From: Lucifuga dentata
Lineage: Eukaryota; Chordata; Actinopteri; Ophidiiformes; Bythitidae
Assembly: GCA_014773175.1 (NCBI GenBank)
Contig: VXCM01002543.1
Location: 1-64,000 of the forward strand
Length of the DNA: 64,000 nucleotides
Direction: 5' to 3'
In this document: in pieces, positions 11,334 to 22,730 of the stretch
How the letters are laid out: the number at the start of each line of letters is the position of its first letter
How positions within the stretch are numbered: position 1 is the first letter of the stretch
Notes under the pieces: model-generated
What the model saw: the letters and a program-made list of their open reading frames with translations, nothing else
Database searches by the model: none
Told to the model about the DNA's origin: nothing
Program-made: the position numbers and the translations under genes

Positions 11334-12169
11334 TCAGGGATCTGAAGGTGTCCAGTTTGGTGACCTCAGCAAGACAATTAGCAAGACATCTCTGCTTTTT
11401 GCAGATGATCTGGTTCTGCTGGCTTCATCAGACTGTGACCTTTGACATGCACTAGGCAGGTTTGAGCCTGAGTGTGAAGCGACTGGGATGAGAATCAGCA
11501 CCTCCAAGTCTGAGACCATGGTGCTCTGCTGGAAAAAGGTGGATTGTTCTCTCCAGGTTAGAGGGGAGTCACTACCCCAGATGGAGGAGTTTAAGTATCT
11601 TGGGGTCTTGTTCAAGAGTGAGGGTAAGATGGAGCGTAGATGGATTGGTGTGATGTCCGAGGTCCTACATATGTTAACTGTCGTGGTGAAGAGGGAGCTG
11701 AGCCAGAAGGCGAGGCTCTCAATTTACCAATCAATCTATGTTCCTATCCTCACCTATGGTCACAAGCTTTGGGTAGTGACCAAAAGGACAAGATTGTGTT
11801 CCTCTGCAGGGTGTCTGGGCTCACCCTCAGGGACAGGGTGAGAAGCTTGGACATCCAGGAGGGACTCGGAGTAGGTCCACTGCTCCTCCGCATCAAAAGG
11901 AGTCAGTTGAGGTGCTTCAGGCATCTAGTAAGGATGCCCCCTGGTCGTCTCCCTAAGGAGGTCTTCCAGGTACGTCCAACTGGGAAGACATCCTGGGGAA
12001 GACCCAGGACACGCTTGATTATATCTCCCAGCTGACTTGGGAAGACCTCAGATCCCCCAGGAAGAGTTGAAGGGCCTGGCCGGGAACAGGAAGTGTGGGC
12101 CGGGCTGCTTAGTCTGCTGCCACCATGACCCGAACCTGGATAAGCGGATGATAATGGATGGTTGGATGA
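11334..12169 (+). pseudogene. RTE/Rex3-type LINE, 5'-truncated reverse transcriptase remnant
   Basis: This is the C-terminal part of a non-LTR retrotransposon reverse transcriptase plus its 3' end. The catalytic FADD box is intact at 11398-11409 (LLFADDLVLLASS in frame). A stop follows at about 11442. Downstream, in order, are MRISTSKSE, FKYLGVLF, VVVKREL and LTYGHKLWVV. Relative to what I know of the family, about ten codons are missing after KRTR near 11795, and the frame shifts there. The next frame continues with LRDRVRS, LLLRIKRSQLR and VRMPPGRLP. The 3' end GGATAAGCGGATGATAATGG followed by GATG-like text matches a Rex3 tail. The start at about 11334 is a 5' truncation; no endonuclease or upstream palm motifs are present. 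It cannot encode a working enzyme. Confidence 0.85.
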
Positions 12170-12181
12170 GTTAACAGACTA
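12165..12181 (+). mobile_element. Family G element, middle piece
   Basis: GTTAACAGACTAACCC matches the centre of family G. The copy at 29355-29432 carries the reverse complement GGGTTAGTCTGTTAAC. It sits between the LINE tail and the next insertion. Confidence 0.55.
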
Positions 12182-12971
12182 ACCCTAAAGCCTGGTATAC
12201 CTGTCCCAGGTATTTTGGGCTGTCCCAGACAAAAGATGACCAATGTGAAAGAATCGTGGCGATATCTTTGGTCGTGGCTCCAAAATGGTGGTCCTACATC
12301 ACACTGTGAGAGAGGTTCAAAGAGGGCCGTTGTAACGGTCTTACGACCAAAGACAGCCTGCGACAAAATTCTGACAGTGTCAGAAATGTAGGATGCTGCT
12401 AAGAGCTATGTCTACTAACCAACCAATAGGAATGCAACGTGAAATGACGCGCTGGTCAAAGCGACACTGTTAGCACTGTTATGAATAAAGTTTGGGGGAA
12501 AAACTGAAGAGATGGAGGCAAAACGTGTGAAACAGAATTTGTGGGGCTGTATCAAAGAAGACTTGTGGCGCAAAAGTGTGTTTATACGACGTCTCCTCCA
12601 GCTGTTATCGCTGCCGTTACCGTGTCCTTTACTGTGTCCTTTACTGTGTCCACAGCACAGCAGAGAAATCATAGGTTCCAGGTGAGTAACGAGCTGGTCC
12701 ACACTTCCTCCTCCTCCTCCTCCTCTTCCTTGGAGTTTTTTTTTTTTTTTTTTTTTGCTACACAGAAGACAAAGTTTGCTTCTTGTTTAGCTTTATTAGT
12801 TTCCACAGCAGTGGCGCAGATGGCCGAGGTGCACAAATGCATATTTTCTTTTGACTTATATTGTACAGTAAACGTGCAGTCTACACGCATAAAATTCAAT
12901 GTCCTACCCACGTTTATTAGACTCATGTCACACAGTGTGGCTCACAATGGACTTATAAGATGTCTGTGATC
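12182..12971. mobile_element. ~790-bp unidentified insertion within family G
   Basis: The family G sequence stops after the GTTAACAGACTAACCC block and resumes at about 12972 with ATTATGTGCTCTATTG, so the text between is an insertion. It opens with AAAGCCTGGTATACCTG. It contains TGGTCGTGGCTCC, a 57-codon open frame, a TCC repeat (12710-12730) and a poly-T run (12736-12757). I suspect a decayed DNA transposon but see no catalytic motif. Confidence 0.45.
12512..12685 (+). other. Short open frame, possible transposon exon remnant
   Basis: The frame begins MEAKRVKQNLWG and runs 57 codons to TGA. The stop overlaps a textbook splice donor, CAG then GTGAGT, at 12679-12687. The direct repeat TGTCCTTTACTGTGTCCTTT lies within. 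No domain is recognised. It lies inside an interspersed insertion, so a first exon of a mobile element is possible, but chance is also plausible. Confidence 0.2.
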
Positions 12972-13033
12972 TTGCATTATGTGCTCTATTGTGCTATGTA
13001 GAGCTGGGAACATAGGAACGACTTTAGACCAGG
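12972..13033 (+). mobile_element. Family G element, right piece
   Basis: ATTATGTGCTCTATTGTGCT and AGAGCTGGGAACATAGGAA match the right half of the intact family G copy at 46490-46556. Confidence 0.65.
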
Positions 13034-14273
13034 AAGTTCTGCCATATTGATCTCCAGGCTCATAGCTAAAGAGAGCATGTAGTAAAATTACATGCTGTTG
13101 GCCATTTTCATCTCTCTATATTTCATAAAAGTTTTTGTTTATTATATTAGGATGAACAGACACTGCATGAAATAGTCCATAATAACATTTTGTACCAACC
13201 CACCCTGAATGTCATTAGTAGGATTATCAGGAGTTGTGGAAAGTACGACAGGCTGCTTCGAAGCATCAAAGAAAAGATTTTTATCAGCAGAGAAAAGGTT
13301 TTATAAGTAGCTTAAAGTCTTCAACACACATTATCCAGTATTTTTGGGGTTGTACTGTAATAGGAGTAGTTGTATATACTCGTGTCGACAGCTGAGGGTC
13401 ACATAGAGATGAATAAGTCCTGACATGATGCGTGGGAACTGAAAAATGAGCCTTGAAAGGAATTGAAAAATTAAGAGGGCCCTCGACTAGGCTGAGCCAA
13501 AACGCCAATATCATGAAGTGAACTGATGGAAACTCAAGGTGATTCTATCATTATTACAAAGAAGGAAAATGTTAATCACTCAAATCAATTGACGAGAATA
13601 ATGTATCATAACCTGTATTGAAATAATCATGTTTATTTCCTGTTTCTGAATCATTGACTTGTTTCTGTTTTTTTATTATTTGCTGGTGTAATGTTTAGAT
13701 GAGACGCTGTCCTTAGTGCTGAAATCATAATGGCTCCTATTCAGGATATTGTTTAACTATCACCATAAACTGACTACAAATACTGAGGAAAGTAAAAACT
13801 GGATGAGAGTTGATATACAGTATATACTGTATTTCTATTTACATCTTGACAATATGAACTTTATTTTTTGTTGAATTTGGTTTTTATTTACCATCTAAAA
13901 AGCTGCACTGTTTAAAAAAAAAAAAAAAAANTAAAAAAAAAAAAAAAAGACAGGATGATGAAGTCTGGTTTGAAAAAAAAAACTAAACATTTTCTAGTTA
14001 AACCTAGAAAATTTTAGAAAATAAAAACAAGTCTAGAAAAAAATATATCAAATAAAAATAGAAAAAAATACTTAAAGTTAAAAAAAAAAAAATTTTAGAA
14101 AATTATTTTTCATCCATATGGATTGTTCCGTGATTCATTTTTGANAAAAAAAAAAAAATTTTAGAAAATTATTTTTCATCCATATGGATTGTTCCGTGAT
14201 TCATTTTTGATTTGGGGATTCAGGTTTATCATTTAGGCTGATCAGAGAAGAATCAAATAAATAAATAAAAGCT
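13034..14273. other. Single-copy AT-rich DNA with two gap joins
   Basis: No gene or known repeat seen. An N in poly-A lies at 13931. An N at 14145 is flanked by exact 65-bp duplicates (14080-14144 and 14146-14210), which look like an assembly overlap. Confidence 0.5.
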
Positions 14274-14611
14274 ATTTCATGTCACTGAGGCCGTGTTACA
14301 ACATCAAGGCTAGTCATCATTAGACTTTAGGAACAGCCTTCCTGAGGATCTGACAACATTGATATTTTTAAACATAGACTTAAAACTCATCTGTTCAGCC
14401 TGGCTTTCATGTAGTATTTTATGATTTTATATTTTAATTGAATTTAATTTGTTTGATCTTATTAAATTTATGTATATTTTAATCAACTGTTATCAGTATT
14501 TTGTGTGTATTTGTTGATCACCTGTGAAGCACTTTGAGTTTCATTTACTTGCATGAAAGGTGCTATATAACTAAAGTTTGTTTGTTTGATTGATTGATTG
14601 ATTGATTGATT
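14274..14611 (+). mobile_element. L2-type LINE 3' end
   Basis: The segment has traces of the ORF2 C-terminus: FRNSLPEDLTT is readable near 14325-14357, and L-CSAW further on. A 3' UTR follows with GAAGCACTTTGAGT and GGTGCTATATAACTAAAG, then a TTGA repeat tail (14577-14610). This arrangement is typical of L2-like LINEs in fish. It is 5'-truncated and decayed. Confidence 0.75.
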
Positions 14612-15775
14612 TACAGGCAGTTATAATGTGACTAATAAGCTGCACAATGAAATAATATCTGTGAACATAAAGAAGCAGATGTGGATCCAGAATGGAAACT
14701 CCACAATGATCCAGTGTTAAGAAAGATCAGAAGATTCCAGATTTTAATTTATTTTTGAAACAGGTTAGGGTCATTTGTTATAAATTTTTGCCTATTTCTC
14801 AATATCTCTGCCTAAGACAACAATTTTAATGAAAAAATTCAGGCCTGTGCGTTCTATATGAACAGGCATCAGATGCAGTTTAGCCTCGATCCAGATGTTG
14901 ATCTGGATCTGCTGGATTACTCATATATTGAACAGGAGTCACATTAATGGCTTTGCAAAAGGCAATGATGATCAATATGTTTCTATGCATTTGATTTCAA
15001 GGTAACAATAAGAAGTTGGCCTTGGTGGAGGTATGGACCAAAGATTAATTAACAGCAGATTTCTACCGTAAATTCATGCAGCATTTTCTGATCAGCAACA
15101 GAGTTACCGGTCTGATGATGTCAGAGTAACACGTTCTGTTCTGCGTTTGTGGTCATTTGATCTCTCCTGATTGGCTCTGATGAACAGACTGTCACATTTA
15201 ACATTTTGTCTGATTATCTCTTTGCCGGCGCCTGTATTGTAACTCTTAACAATGGCTTGAACTGTCTGCTGGGCTGAATGCTACGATTAGTAGACTCATT
15301 ATATTGTCATGCTCTGATGCTCCTTTGCTCCCCATCTGCTGGTGCACAGAAGTGCTTCACTGACAGAAGATTCACAACTTAATAGGCCTTGTCAGCACAT
15401 TTGAAGATGTCTGAGTCCAAGATGTAAACATGAGTGGAAAGGGAAAAAGGGGGAATCGCAATTAGAATTTCTGCATTTTTAATCTGTGAAATTCACTGAA
15501 ATACTTTCACAAATGTACATATATTCAAGAACGTCGTCTCTGATCAGAACAAAACACTGAAGTTATAAAATATTCATTAAAAATGGTCATAGTCATAATT
15601 ATATTAAAGATATAAATTTCTGTTCTGTATTGTATATTCTTGGAGACTTGAACATTTTATCCAGATTTGTTAAAGCGCTGAAGGATTGAGTAAGAACAGC
15701 ATTTCACCCTGTGCATCATTTTCTCTCAAAATCTCTTACATTTAACTACTGTTCACACCCATTTTCACTCCCACT
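14612..15775. other. Single-copy DNA, no gene recognised
   Basis: No repeat, RNA gene or coding signal stands out on either strand. Confidence 0.5.
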
Positions 15776-15857
15776 TCACTCCTCCCTCCCTCCCTCCCTT
15801 TCCCTTCCTCCCTTTCCCTTCCTCCCTTTCCCTTCCTCCCTTTCCCTTTCTTTCCAG
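15776..15857 (+). repeat. Polypyrimidine tract with TCCC and 14-bp repeats
   Basis: About 80 bases of almost pure C/T begin with a TCCC repeat and continue with three or more tandem copies of the 14-bp unit CCTCCCTTTCCCTT. Tracts like this can adopt triplex (H-DNA) structure. Confidence 0.9.
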
Positions 15858-16361
15858 CTGTGTGAAGATCATCACGTTTTCAGGATCCTCTTCTGGCGAG
15901 CGCAAATCCAATTTCTGGTGACTAATCTGCATTTTCACTAAACGCTTCTCATTTTGCTGGACGGAGCTGGAATTGTTGCAGGCGGATGGCACAGCTGCAA
16001 ATGTTTAACCTCGCTTGCAGGTCCAATTGTTATGCTCAGTGCTTTATTAGCTGTATTTGCAACAGGAGATAAGTCTGAAAATATGAAATATGTGGCCTGT
16101 TGTAGCTGAATAGATTAATATGCATAGCTTTAGATTTTGCCTGTGGATAAATGTATAACCACCCTTTATTAATGGCTGCTCTTTAGAATGGATCACAATA
16201 ACTCAACATAAACAAACTGGAATAATGGTGGTTTTTCTGACCAGATTTACTTTATTGATCAAAATTGCATGATCATAACATGAATTATAAGATCAACCAT
16301 GAGGCGACCAGCAAGCGTTGCTCCTCTTTGTACGACATTACCTGACATCTTTTTTTTGTTT

Positions 16362-16413
<52 letters not shown>

Positions 16414-17293
16414 NGGGGGGGGGGGCTCAGCTTTTGCTCATGATTTATTACCGCAGCGCCACCATATTTGCCAATAGGAAAACATTTTCAGTGGAGTCGT
16501 GAGATGGATGAGAATAAAAATTGAATAACACTTCTCCTCTGCTCACCTCAAATTCTCTCTCTGGTTTTCTCTAATTTGTGACCAAATAAAAAAATTACAT
16601 TTGTGCATGTAGTTTATTTAGTCTCATTTTTATATTTCTGTATTCTGTAATCAGTTTGATTTCTGCTCCTGAAGGCATCTGCTGCTGTTCTCAGAGCAGA
16701 ATGTGGGCTGAGACTTCCTCTGAAAGGAAATGGAGTTCCTCTGTCGTCCAGAGTGACTCTTCTTGTTGCTCATGTTTTATCACCACCCCAAAAGTCTGCT
16801 TGTTACATCTGTCAGCCTCTATATCATCCGTCTGTGTGTGTGTGTGTGTGTGTGTGTGATGTTAGGTTATTTGTTGAGCTATATCTATTCCCTCTACAGA
16901 TAAAAATCTACACAATCACAAACCTTCAGTGTAGCAGACACAGTTATGTTTCCCGCTGATGCTGCTTCTGCTTTCTTTATAAAACATAACCTGGAGAGTT
17001 TAAGTTGCAGGATTTCTTTATGGTAAGATGTTATAAATCTTATTAAATTAAATGGTCATTAAACAAAAAAAAAATCAACAGCATACCAGAAAATTTGTGA
17101 AGATGTATATATTATATAACTGTCATTTTTGCCTGAAGACGAAGCATTTGAATATCACGACAGCGATATTTGCTTGTGTGTTAATGCTAAACGCTGTGAG
17201 TCACTCTGCTGTATATGTGGGAACTTCATGTTATTAGATTGTTGCTACGGTAACGTTCTTACACAGCAGCTCTGAATGGCAATATAATGATTG
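15858..17293. other. Single-copy DNA with a homopolymer gap and a TG repeat
   Basis: Poly-T (16364-16413) runs into N at 16414 and then 11 G, probably a sequencing or assembly artefact. A TG microsatellite lies at 16832-16858. No gene recognised. Confidence 0.5.
16832..16858 (+). repeat. (TG)n microsatellite
   Basis: About 13 uninterrupted TG units. Confidence 0.95.
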
Positions 17294-18380
17294 TTTAAAG
17301 GGGACATGTTATGTTAATTAAAATTATTTCCCTTCATTTTTATAGTGTATCACAGCAGGGAGTATGTGTGGATCATTGGAGAAATACATGCAGCAAGACA
17401 AACCACTGTCCCAAACCTGCCTCAAAGCTTTGTTTTCCATTTGTCCTTTACGTCTACAACATGTTGAGGTCAACATGTAATATATTTGAATTGACTCCAG
17501 CGATTGTGCTTGTTTGAGCCCAATATATACAACCTGCGTATGTTTCCAAAACATAAAACAGTATTTGTTTTCCTGTTATTTTTCAAATACCCAAATCTTT
17601 CAAAATCAAATGTCCAAGCGACACACCCACCTTAAAATTCAGCGTTTTGTCTTCTTATGCACGATTTATTTTATTTATTTAAATGTTTATTTGGTACGGG
17701 TCGATGCAGAGACATAGGTCATTCACAGGAAAACCGATGCTGCACATCTTAGCATTTTTAGCCGGAGATAATTTGCAAAGCTTGTCCCTAGCTGGGCTTT
17801 CACAAAGATACATAACCACAATACAATACAACTTAGATTGAAGAAGGCAGTCATTTTAATTTCATAGTAAAAGCCGTCTTCTCCTCAGACTGTATTTCCT
17901 GGCGGAAACATACATTGTCTTCTGTGCAGCTTTCTGTTGGTCAAGTTAAAAAAAAAAAAAGTTACTTCAACAAAGAAAAAAAACAAAACCCTAGTAGACG
18001 TCTTGTTCGCTTGTTCTCAAGTGTGTTTCAAGCCTCTACAAGTTGATTTTAACAGCATACTGGAATAAACTGAAACCAGAGGCAGTCTGGAAGGTTGGAA
18101 AAAAATCTAAGTAGTATGTTTGGGGAAATGGTTGTCAGTAACATAACATGTATGTGATTGGATATATTGGGCTCAAACGTACAATTGCCGGCATGATTCT
18201 TTAAAGAGATATTATCTGAAACAACTTGTTTTCACTCAGTGAGAATGGAAATGCTGCAGCAAGACAGAAGTGGATCAGTGTTTTTTTTTTTCCACATTAA
18301 AGCATTGCAAATGTTTTGAAACAGGTTATTAAATGAAAATAAACACATGGAACTCTGTATAATATACCACCTCTAACACC
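17294..18380 (+). mobile_element. Family B inverted-repeat element split by an old family A copy
   Basis: The left end TTTAAAGGGGACATGTTATG is a common start for fish nonautonomous DNA elements. The right side carries TTTTCACTCAGTGAGAATGG, AAATGAAAATAAACACATGG and a decayed end near ATAATATACCACCTCTAA. The copy at about 33520-33759 shares the TTGTCCTTTAC/GTCAACATGTAA block and ends in CTCCCCTTTAA, the complement of the left end. A diverged family A element occupies 17488-18200. Confidence 0.6.
17488..18200 (-). mobile_element. Family A element, old diverged copy, nested in family B
   Basis: The left part reads TGTTTGAGCCCAATATATAC, then TCTTTCAAAATCAAATGTCC and ACACACCCACCTTAAAA. The middle carries a TGTATTTCCTGGCGG block and GACGTCTTGTTCGC. 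The right end reads GGGCTCAAACGTACAATTG then GCATGATTCT, followed by TTAA. Order and strand match the reverse complement of the young family A copies, but with many substitutions and extra sequence. It is one of four old copies in the window. Confidence 0.75.
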
Positions 18381-20967
18381 ACTTTCACCACAGCCTCAGT
18401 CACTACAGTAGTAATGTATGAAGCCCATAAAGGACATGGGAGGAGTAAAAAAATATCAGTGGAATTTAAAAAAATAAGTCCTTTTGCCAGATAACCCACA
18501 TGACCTCGACCCAAACACCAACTGAATGTCTTTATATTTTATTTTTCCAAGCTCAAAGTAAAACTTGACAAATCGCTCCATTTGTTGCCTCACAACGGCG
18601 CATTAGAGCAACTCAGATATACTATCGCACTTCTGCTGCAATAAAGGGTCAGGTTTTGCGAGATCTCGTAAAACATTTGCATTATAATGCAGAAGGACTA
18701 ACTTTTTATTTCCTTCCACAGATTTTTTTCTCCTCTCATGTCCCTTAAGGGTTCCGTAGAAATGTCTACTGAGACCAAAATAAATTTGCAAATTAAATGA
18801 CAGTGGTGAAAAGCAAAGCTACAATCTGTTTCTGCATTACCTTCAACATAATATCCGTGTATAAAATGTCAAACAAGCCCTGGTTGATTAGACACTTCAG
18901 TGACCTGTTTTCACTCAGTGTGCAGCGAGGCAGAGGAGATCAATCTGTTTTTGTACATGGCCTCTTTAAATATACTTGTGCATAGAAATAGGAAAATTTG
19001 TGTTGTTTCAGTTGCTATTAATGCAGGAAAGAAATGATCAATTTGGTAACAGGTGAACTCTAAATGTGGATGCAGTGATTATAACGGGTATGATTATTAA
19101 ATGTTTATTCATAAAAGTTATTAAAATCTTTGAATGGATTTTTAACTATAAACTGTCTCGCTAACTCTTCGCGGTGCAGAAATAGCAGCACTCCTATGGA
19201 AATGTGACATTTGCTTTGTTTCCCACCATCTAATGAGCCAGTTAACATTCAGTTGTTCACCCTAATTGACTCTTCCGTTAACCGGATGGAGGCACAGGAC
19301 TCCAAATAATTATTCTCTTTATGAGCCAATGTCTAATGAATTTTAGTGGCATATTTACCAGCCGGGCGACTCTGAGTAGAACTGATGGAATAAAAAAGAT
19401 GTCTGCCTTCAGCTCATATAATAACTCACAATGTGTATGAACAATGCATGTTTTCACTCCAGTGATGTACAGCTACCAAACACCTAATTAAAAAAATATC
19501 CTTCAATCACCTTGACTACAGTAAAGAAGACTACATGGTGTATAAATAAATAAAATCATTTCTCAAGGATGAATTTTTCAAGCAGAAAATAAGATAAAAG
19601 AGTGATGCACCAACACATTCATGCTGTTTCAGCAGCGAAACAAGAACAAGATCCTTCAGAGTTCAAGATCCAGTTTGGAAACAACATTCTGCAGATTAAC
19701 CCTGAATAATTTCCCCAGTTTTGGCTTTTCTCTGCCCTGGAAAAACAATATTTTATCTGAAAAATTATTTTAACAGTTTAACTCCCAGTATAATATATGA
19801 AGAATTTTGCAAAAACATCATCATATTTGTAAATTTTAAAGTTATATTTTTTTTTTTATTGGTGCATCCTGGGTAATAACCTCAAACTGTACATTACTTG
19901 TGTTTTGTTAATGTATTTAGAATTTTTTTTATTTTTTTTTATTTTTTATAACCTGTCAGATTAATTGATATTACTGGTAATGCATAAGAAAACATGATTT
20001 TTGCTTCTTTTTTTTACTGAGTTATTATTTCAGTTTTTAACTGAGTTTACTGTTTGTGCAAATGAACTCTTCATATAAGTCCAGCAGAATTATACAGCAA
20101 AATAAACACAGATGAGTCGACATCATTCATAGAAGTCAAACATTTTCAGGTTTTCTTACGGGAAATAATAGTTTTGTGTAACTTTTATGCATCAACTAAT
20201 CACAACAGTTAACTGAATACTCGTATAAAATCTAACAGTTTGCATCAACATTCGTCTTACAAATTGAAAATCATATCAAAACACTTCCTGACAGATTTAC
20301 AGTAGCACATTACTGACTGTGGCCATTATTCAATGACAGACCCTGAGGAAATACAATTCAGACTTTGGGTTTGTTTTTCCGCATGTGATTTTATCAAACC
20401 ATTTATTACAGGAAGAAATTGGATTTCATAAACTGGCAGATTGTTGGAACCCAATGAAAACTTCCATGTCCATTCACGCAGATAAAAAAAATCCTAATTA
20501 TGTTCGAGGCAAATAGGATATAATAGCAAAGCCTACTGTATCCGCCTACTGCCAATTACCGCATGCTGCTTTCAGTCCATTCCTCTTCTGAGACATGGAA
20601 CCTTTGAAAGGAAATTTTACCACAAAGATTTCCAGCTGCAGCATATGATCCTCCTCATTTCATACTTTATGAGTTAAGATGTTATTTAACCTGATTTTGA
20701 TCCACATCTATCAGTCTGTCAATGGAGGAAAGTCTTCCTGAGATGATAATGGGCAGAAATAACTCTCTGGGTAATAACATGTAATAATGGGAGAAAGGGA
20801 TATATGAAAGTCATGCAGAATAGTATTAGGATAATAATTGTGAAAACATTTTAATAAGAACATGGGAAAATGGGGTAAGAACTGAATGTTATTGTAGGAT
20901 AATATCCTTTCATGAATAACGATCAGTGGAAATATTCAAAATGAAACAGGAAAAATGGGGGAAATTA
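18381..20967. other. Single-copy DNA, no gene recognised
   Basis: AT-rich. A family B-like scrap (CTGTTTTCACTCAGTG) lies near 18905-18920. Around 19210-19370 and 20360-20600 the sequence is more even in composition and rich in TAAT/ATTA-type words, as seen in conserved noncoding elements, but I cannot establish conservation from one sequence. Confidence 0.4.
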
Positions 20968-21036
20968 AGATGACAAGTTCATAGAAAATTGTGCATATTT
21001 TGAAATTTAAATCATCTCAATTCAGATGATTTAAAT

Positions 21037-21100
<64 letters not shown>

Positions 21101-21460
21101 AAACGTCTGTCAAATCCAAGGATGCCATTCAATATCAAAACATGAATTTCTCTCCCAAAAATGCTTAAAATATCACAAAAATGCTTTTATGACTACAGAA
21201 GTATAGATTCATAATATTAAAAAATGTTTTGGTGCGTAAAGTAAAAGTACCTATTGATAAACGCAGAAATAAACTGTACGTTCAGTAACTAGTATTTTGG
21301 GCAAAACAAAAAAGAAAAAAAAAAAGAACTTCATCTACATTATTCAATTGAGATTATTTAAATTTCAANAAAAAAGAAAAAAAAAAAGAACTTCATCTAC
21401 ATTATTCAATTGAGATTATTTAAATTTCAAAATATGCAAACTTCTATGAACTTGTCATCT
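20968..21460. mobile_element. Inverted-repeat element containing a TAGA microsatellite
   Basis: The left arm 20968-21022 starts AGATGACAAGTTCATAGAA and runs to CTCAATT. It is complementary to the right arm 21408-21460 (AATTGAGATT to CTTGTCATCT) with only a few mismatches or gaps. The interior holds (TAGA)16 at 21037-21100 and an assembly join at 21369 that duplicates 61 bp. The true element is therefore about 60 bp shorter than shown. It fits a MITE-like insertion; no flanking duplication is clear. Confidence 0.7.
21037..21100 (+). repeat. (TAGA)16 microsatellite
   Basis: Sixteen uninterrupted tetranucleotide units. Confidence 0.97.
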
Positions 21461-21463
21461 ATT

Positions 21464-21987
21464 TTTCAATCTAAAACATTTCACTGACATCTCAAAGGGT
21501 AAAAAAGAAAAACGTAATTTGAGCTATGAGATGAAGATTGAGTTATTTGCTTTGATGTGTGTGTAATTATGAATAATACCATGTAAAACAGACATTATTA
21601 AAACATGACTTGGGTAAAACTCACTTAGGTTGCTGTGAACGTCAGAACAGGTCTGAGAAATGTCAGAAATATCAGGGCGAGGGCATCTGAGGATGGATTC
21701 ATGCTTGGCATTGCTGAGGTGGTGAAATTTCGGATGAGTTGTTTTTTTCTTCAGGATATCAGAAATTCCCATAAAGACTCAGCAGAATGTTGAACATGAA
21801 GTGCAGCTTAATCCCTGCTCAGACAGACATCAGATGATTATCTCATGCTGATGACTCCATCAGTTTCTTATCAGCACAGCATTCCTTCTGACAGAGAGTT
21901 TATCAGAGTTCAGGCTGTTACACACCAGAGGTGAATTATCTGTGCAAATATTTCATACGTTAATAATGTTTTCGAACTCACAATTAC
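21464..21987. other. Single-copy DNA, no gene recognised
   Basis: Nothing beyond short chance open frames is visible. Confidence 0.5.
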
Positions 21988-21991
21988 TTAA

Positions 21992-22567
21992 AGGACCATA
22001 CCAGCCATTGTACATGTTTGAGCCTAATATATTCAATTTTCATACATGTAACGTTACTGACAATCATTTCCCAAAGCATACTACTGGAACGGTGAATTAA
22101 AAATGTTTTTCCTACCTTCCAGACCTCCATTGGTTTCAGTTCATTCTGCTATTAAAATCAACTTGTTGATACTGTAAACGTTCTTGGGATAGGTAATCCA
22201 TCATCACCAACAAGACGTGTATTCAGGTTTTTTTAGAAGTTATGTAATTTTAGTGTTTAAGCTCAATAAAAAGCGTGGAGTGAATGTATGCCTCCACCGG
22301 GGAATATAGTCCCAAAAGAAGACCTGCGTTTATGGAAAAATTTAAAGGACCGTGACTTCATAAGGCTGTGTAACTATTAGCAGGAGAAACATGGATTTTT
22401 AAGGTGGGTGTATCACTTCAATATTGATTTTGAAAGGTTAAGAAGAGATTTTGCAAAATATAAGGAAAGCTGAAACATGGTTTTATGCTTTGGGAAATGG
22501 CTGTCAGTAACATGTATGAAAACTGAATATATTAGGCTCAAACATGCAAAATGGGTGGTATGGTCCT
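21992..22567 (+). mobile_element. Family A element, full-length young copy (A1)
   Basis: This is the reference copy of 576 bp. It starts AGGACCATACCAGCC and ends GGTGGTATGGTCCT. TTAA lies immediately outside both ends (21988-21991 and 22568-22571). About 85 bp at each end are inverted repeats, sharing TTTGAGCCTAATATATTCAA, ATACATGT and CAATCATTTCCCAAAG-type blocks. The interior has no open frame of note, so the element is nonautonomous. A poly-T join (N at 22572) abuts the right end. Confidence 0.92.
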
Positions 22568-22596
22568 TTAANTTTTTTTTTTTTTTTTTTTTGTTT

Positions 22597-22730
22597 GATC
22601 AAGCTCAATTTTTCTATCTTTTCATCTGCAAATTTATGCATCAGACCAATCAAAGTGTCATTTGCTGGTGATGTCACACTCGAAACATTCAGCATGGCGG
22701 ACCGTCTGTTAGTGTCAAAACAGTTCTAAG
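22597..22730 (+). mobile_element. Family Y fragment with conserved ATG start
   Basis: ATGCATCAGACCAATCAAAG, TTTGCTGGTGATGTCACACT and ACATTCAGCATGGCGGACC match the reverse complement of 59990-60085. The ATG at 22694 begins MADRLLVSKQF and then stops. The 60-kb copy begins MADHL at the equivalent place. The leader and start codon are shared. I infer the first exon of a transposon-encoded protein, possibly a MADF-type protein of PIF/Harbinger elements. Confidence 0.45.

Noticed and set aside
12541..12969. 142-codon open frame with serine and phenylalanine runs
   Set aside because: The translation runs through a TCC repeat and a poly-T tract inside an interspersed insertion.
16364..16425. Poly-T/poly-G tract as a biological motif
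   Set aside because: It contains N at the T-to-G switch, so it is probably a base-calling or assembly artefact.
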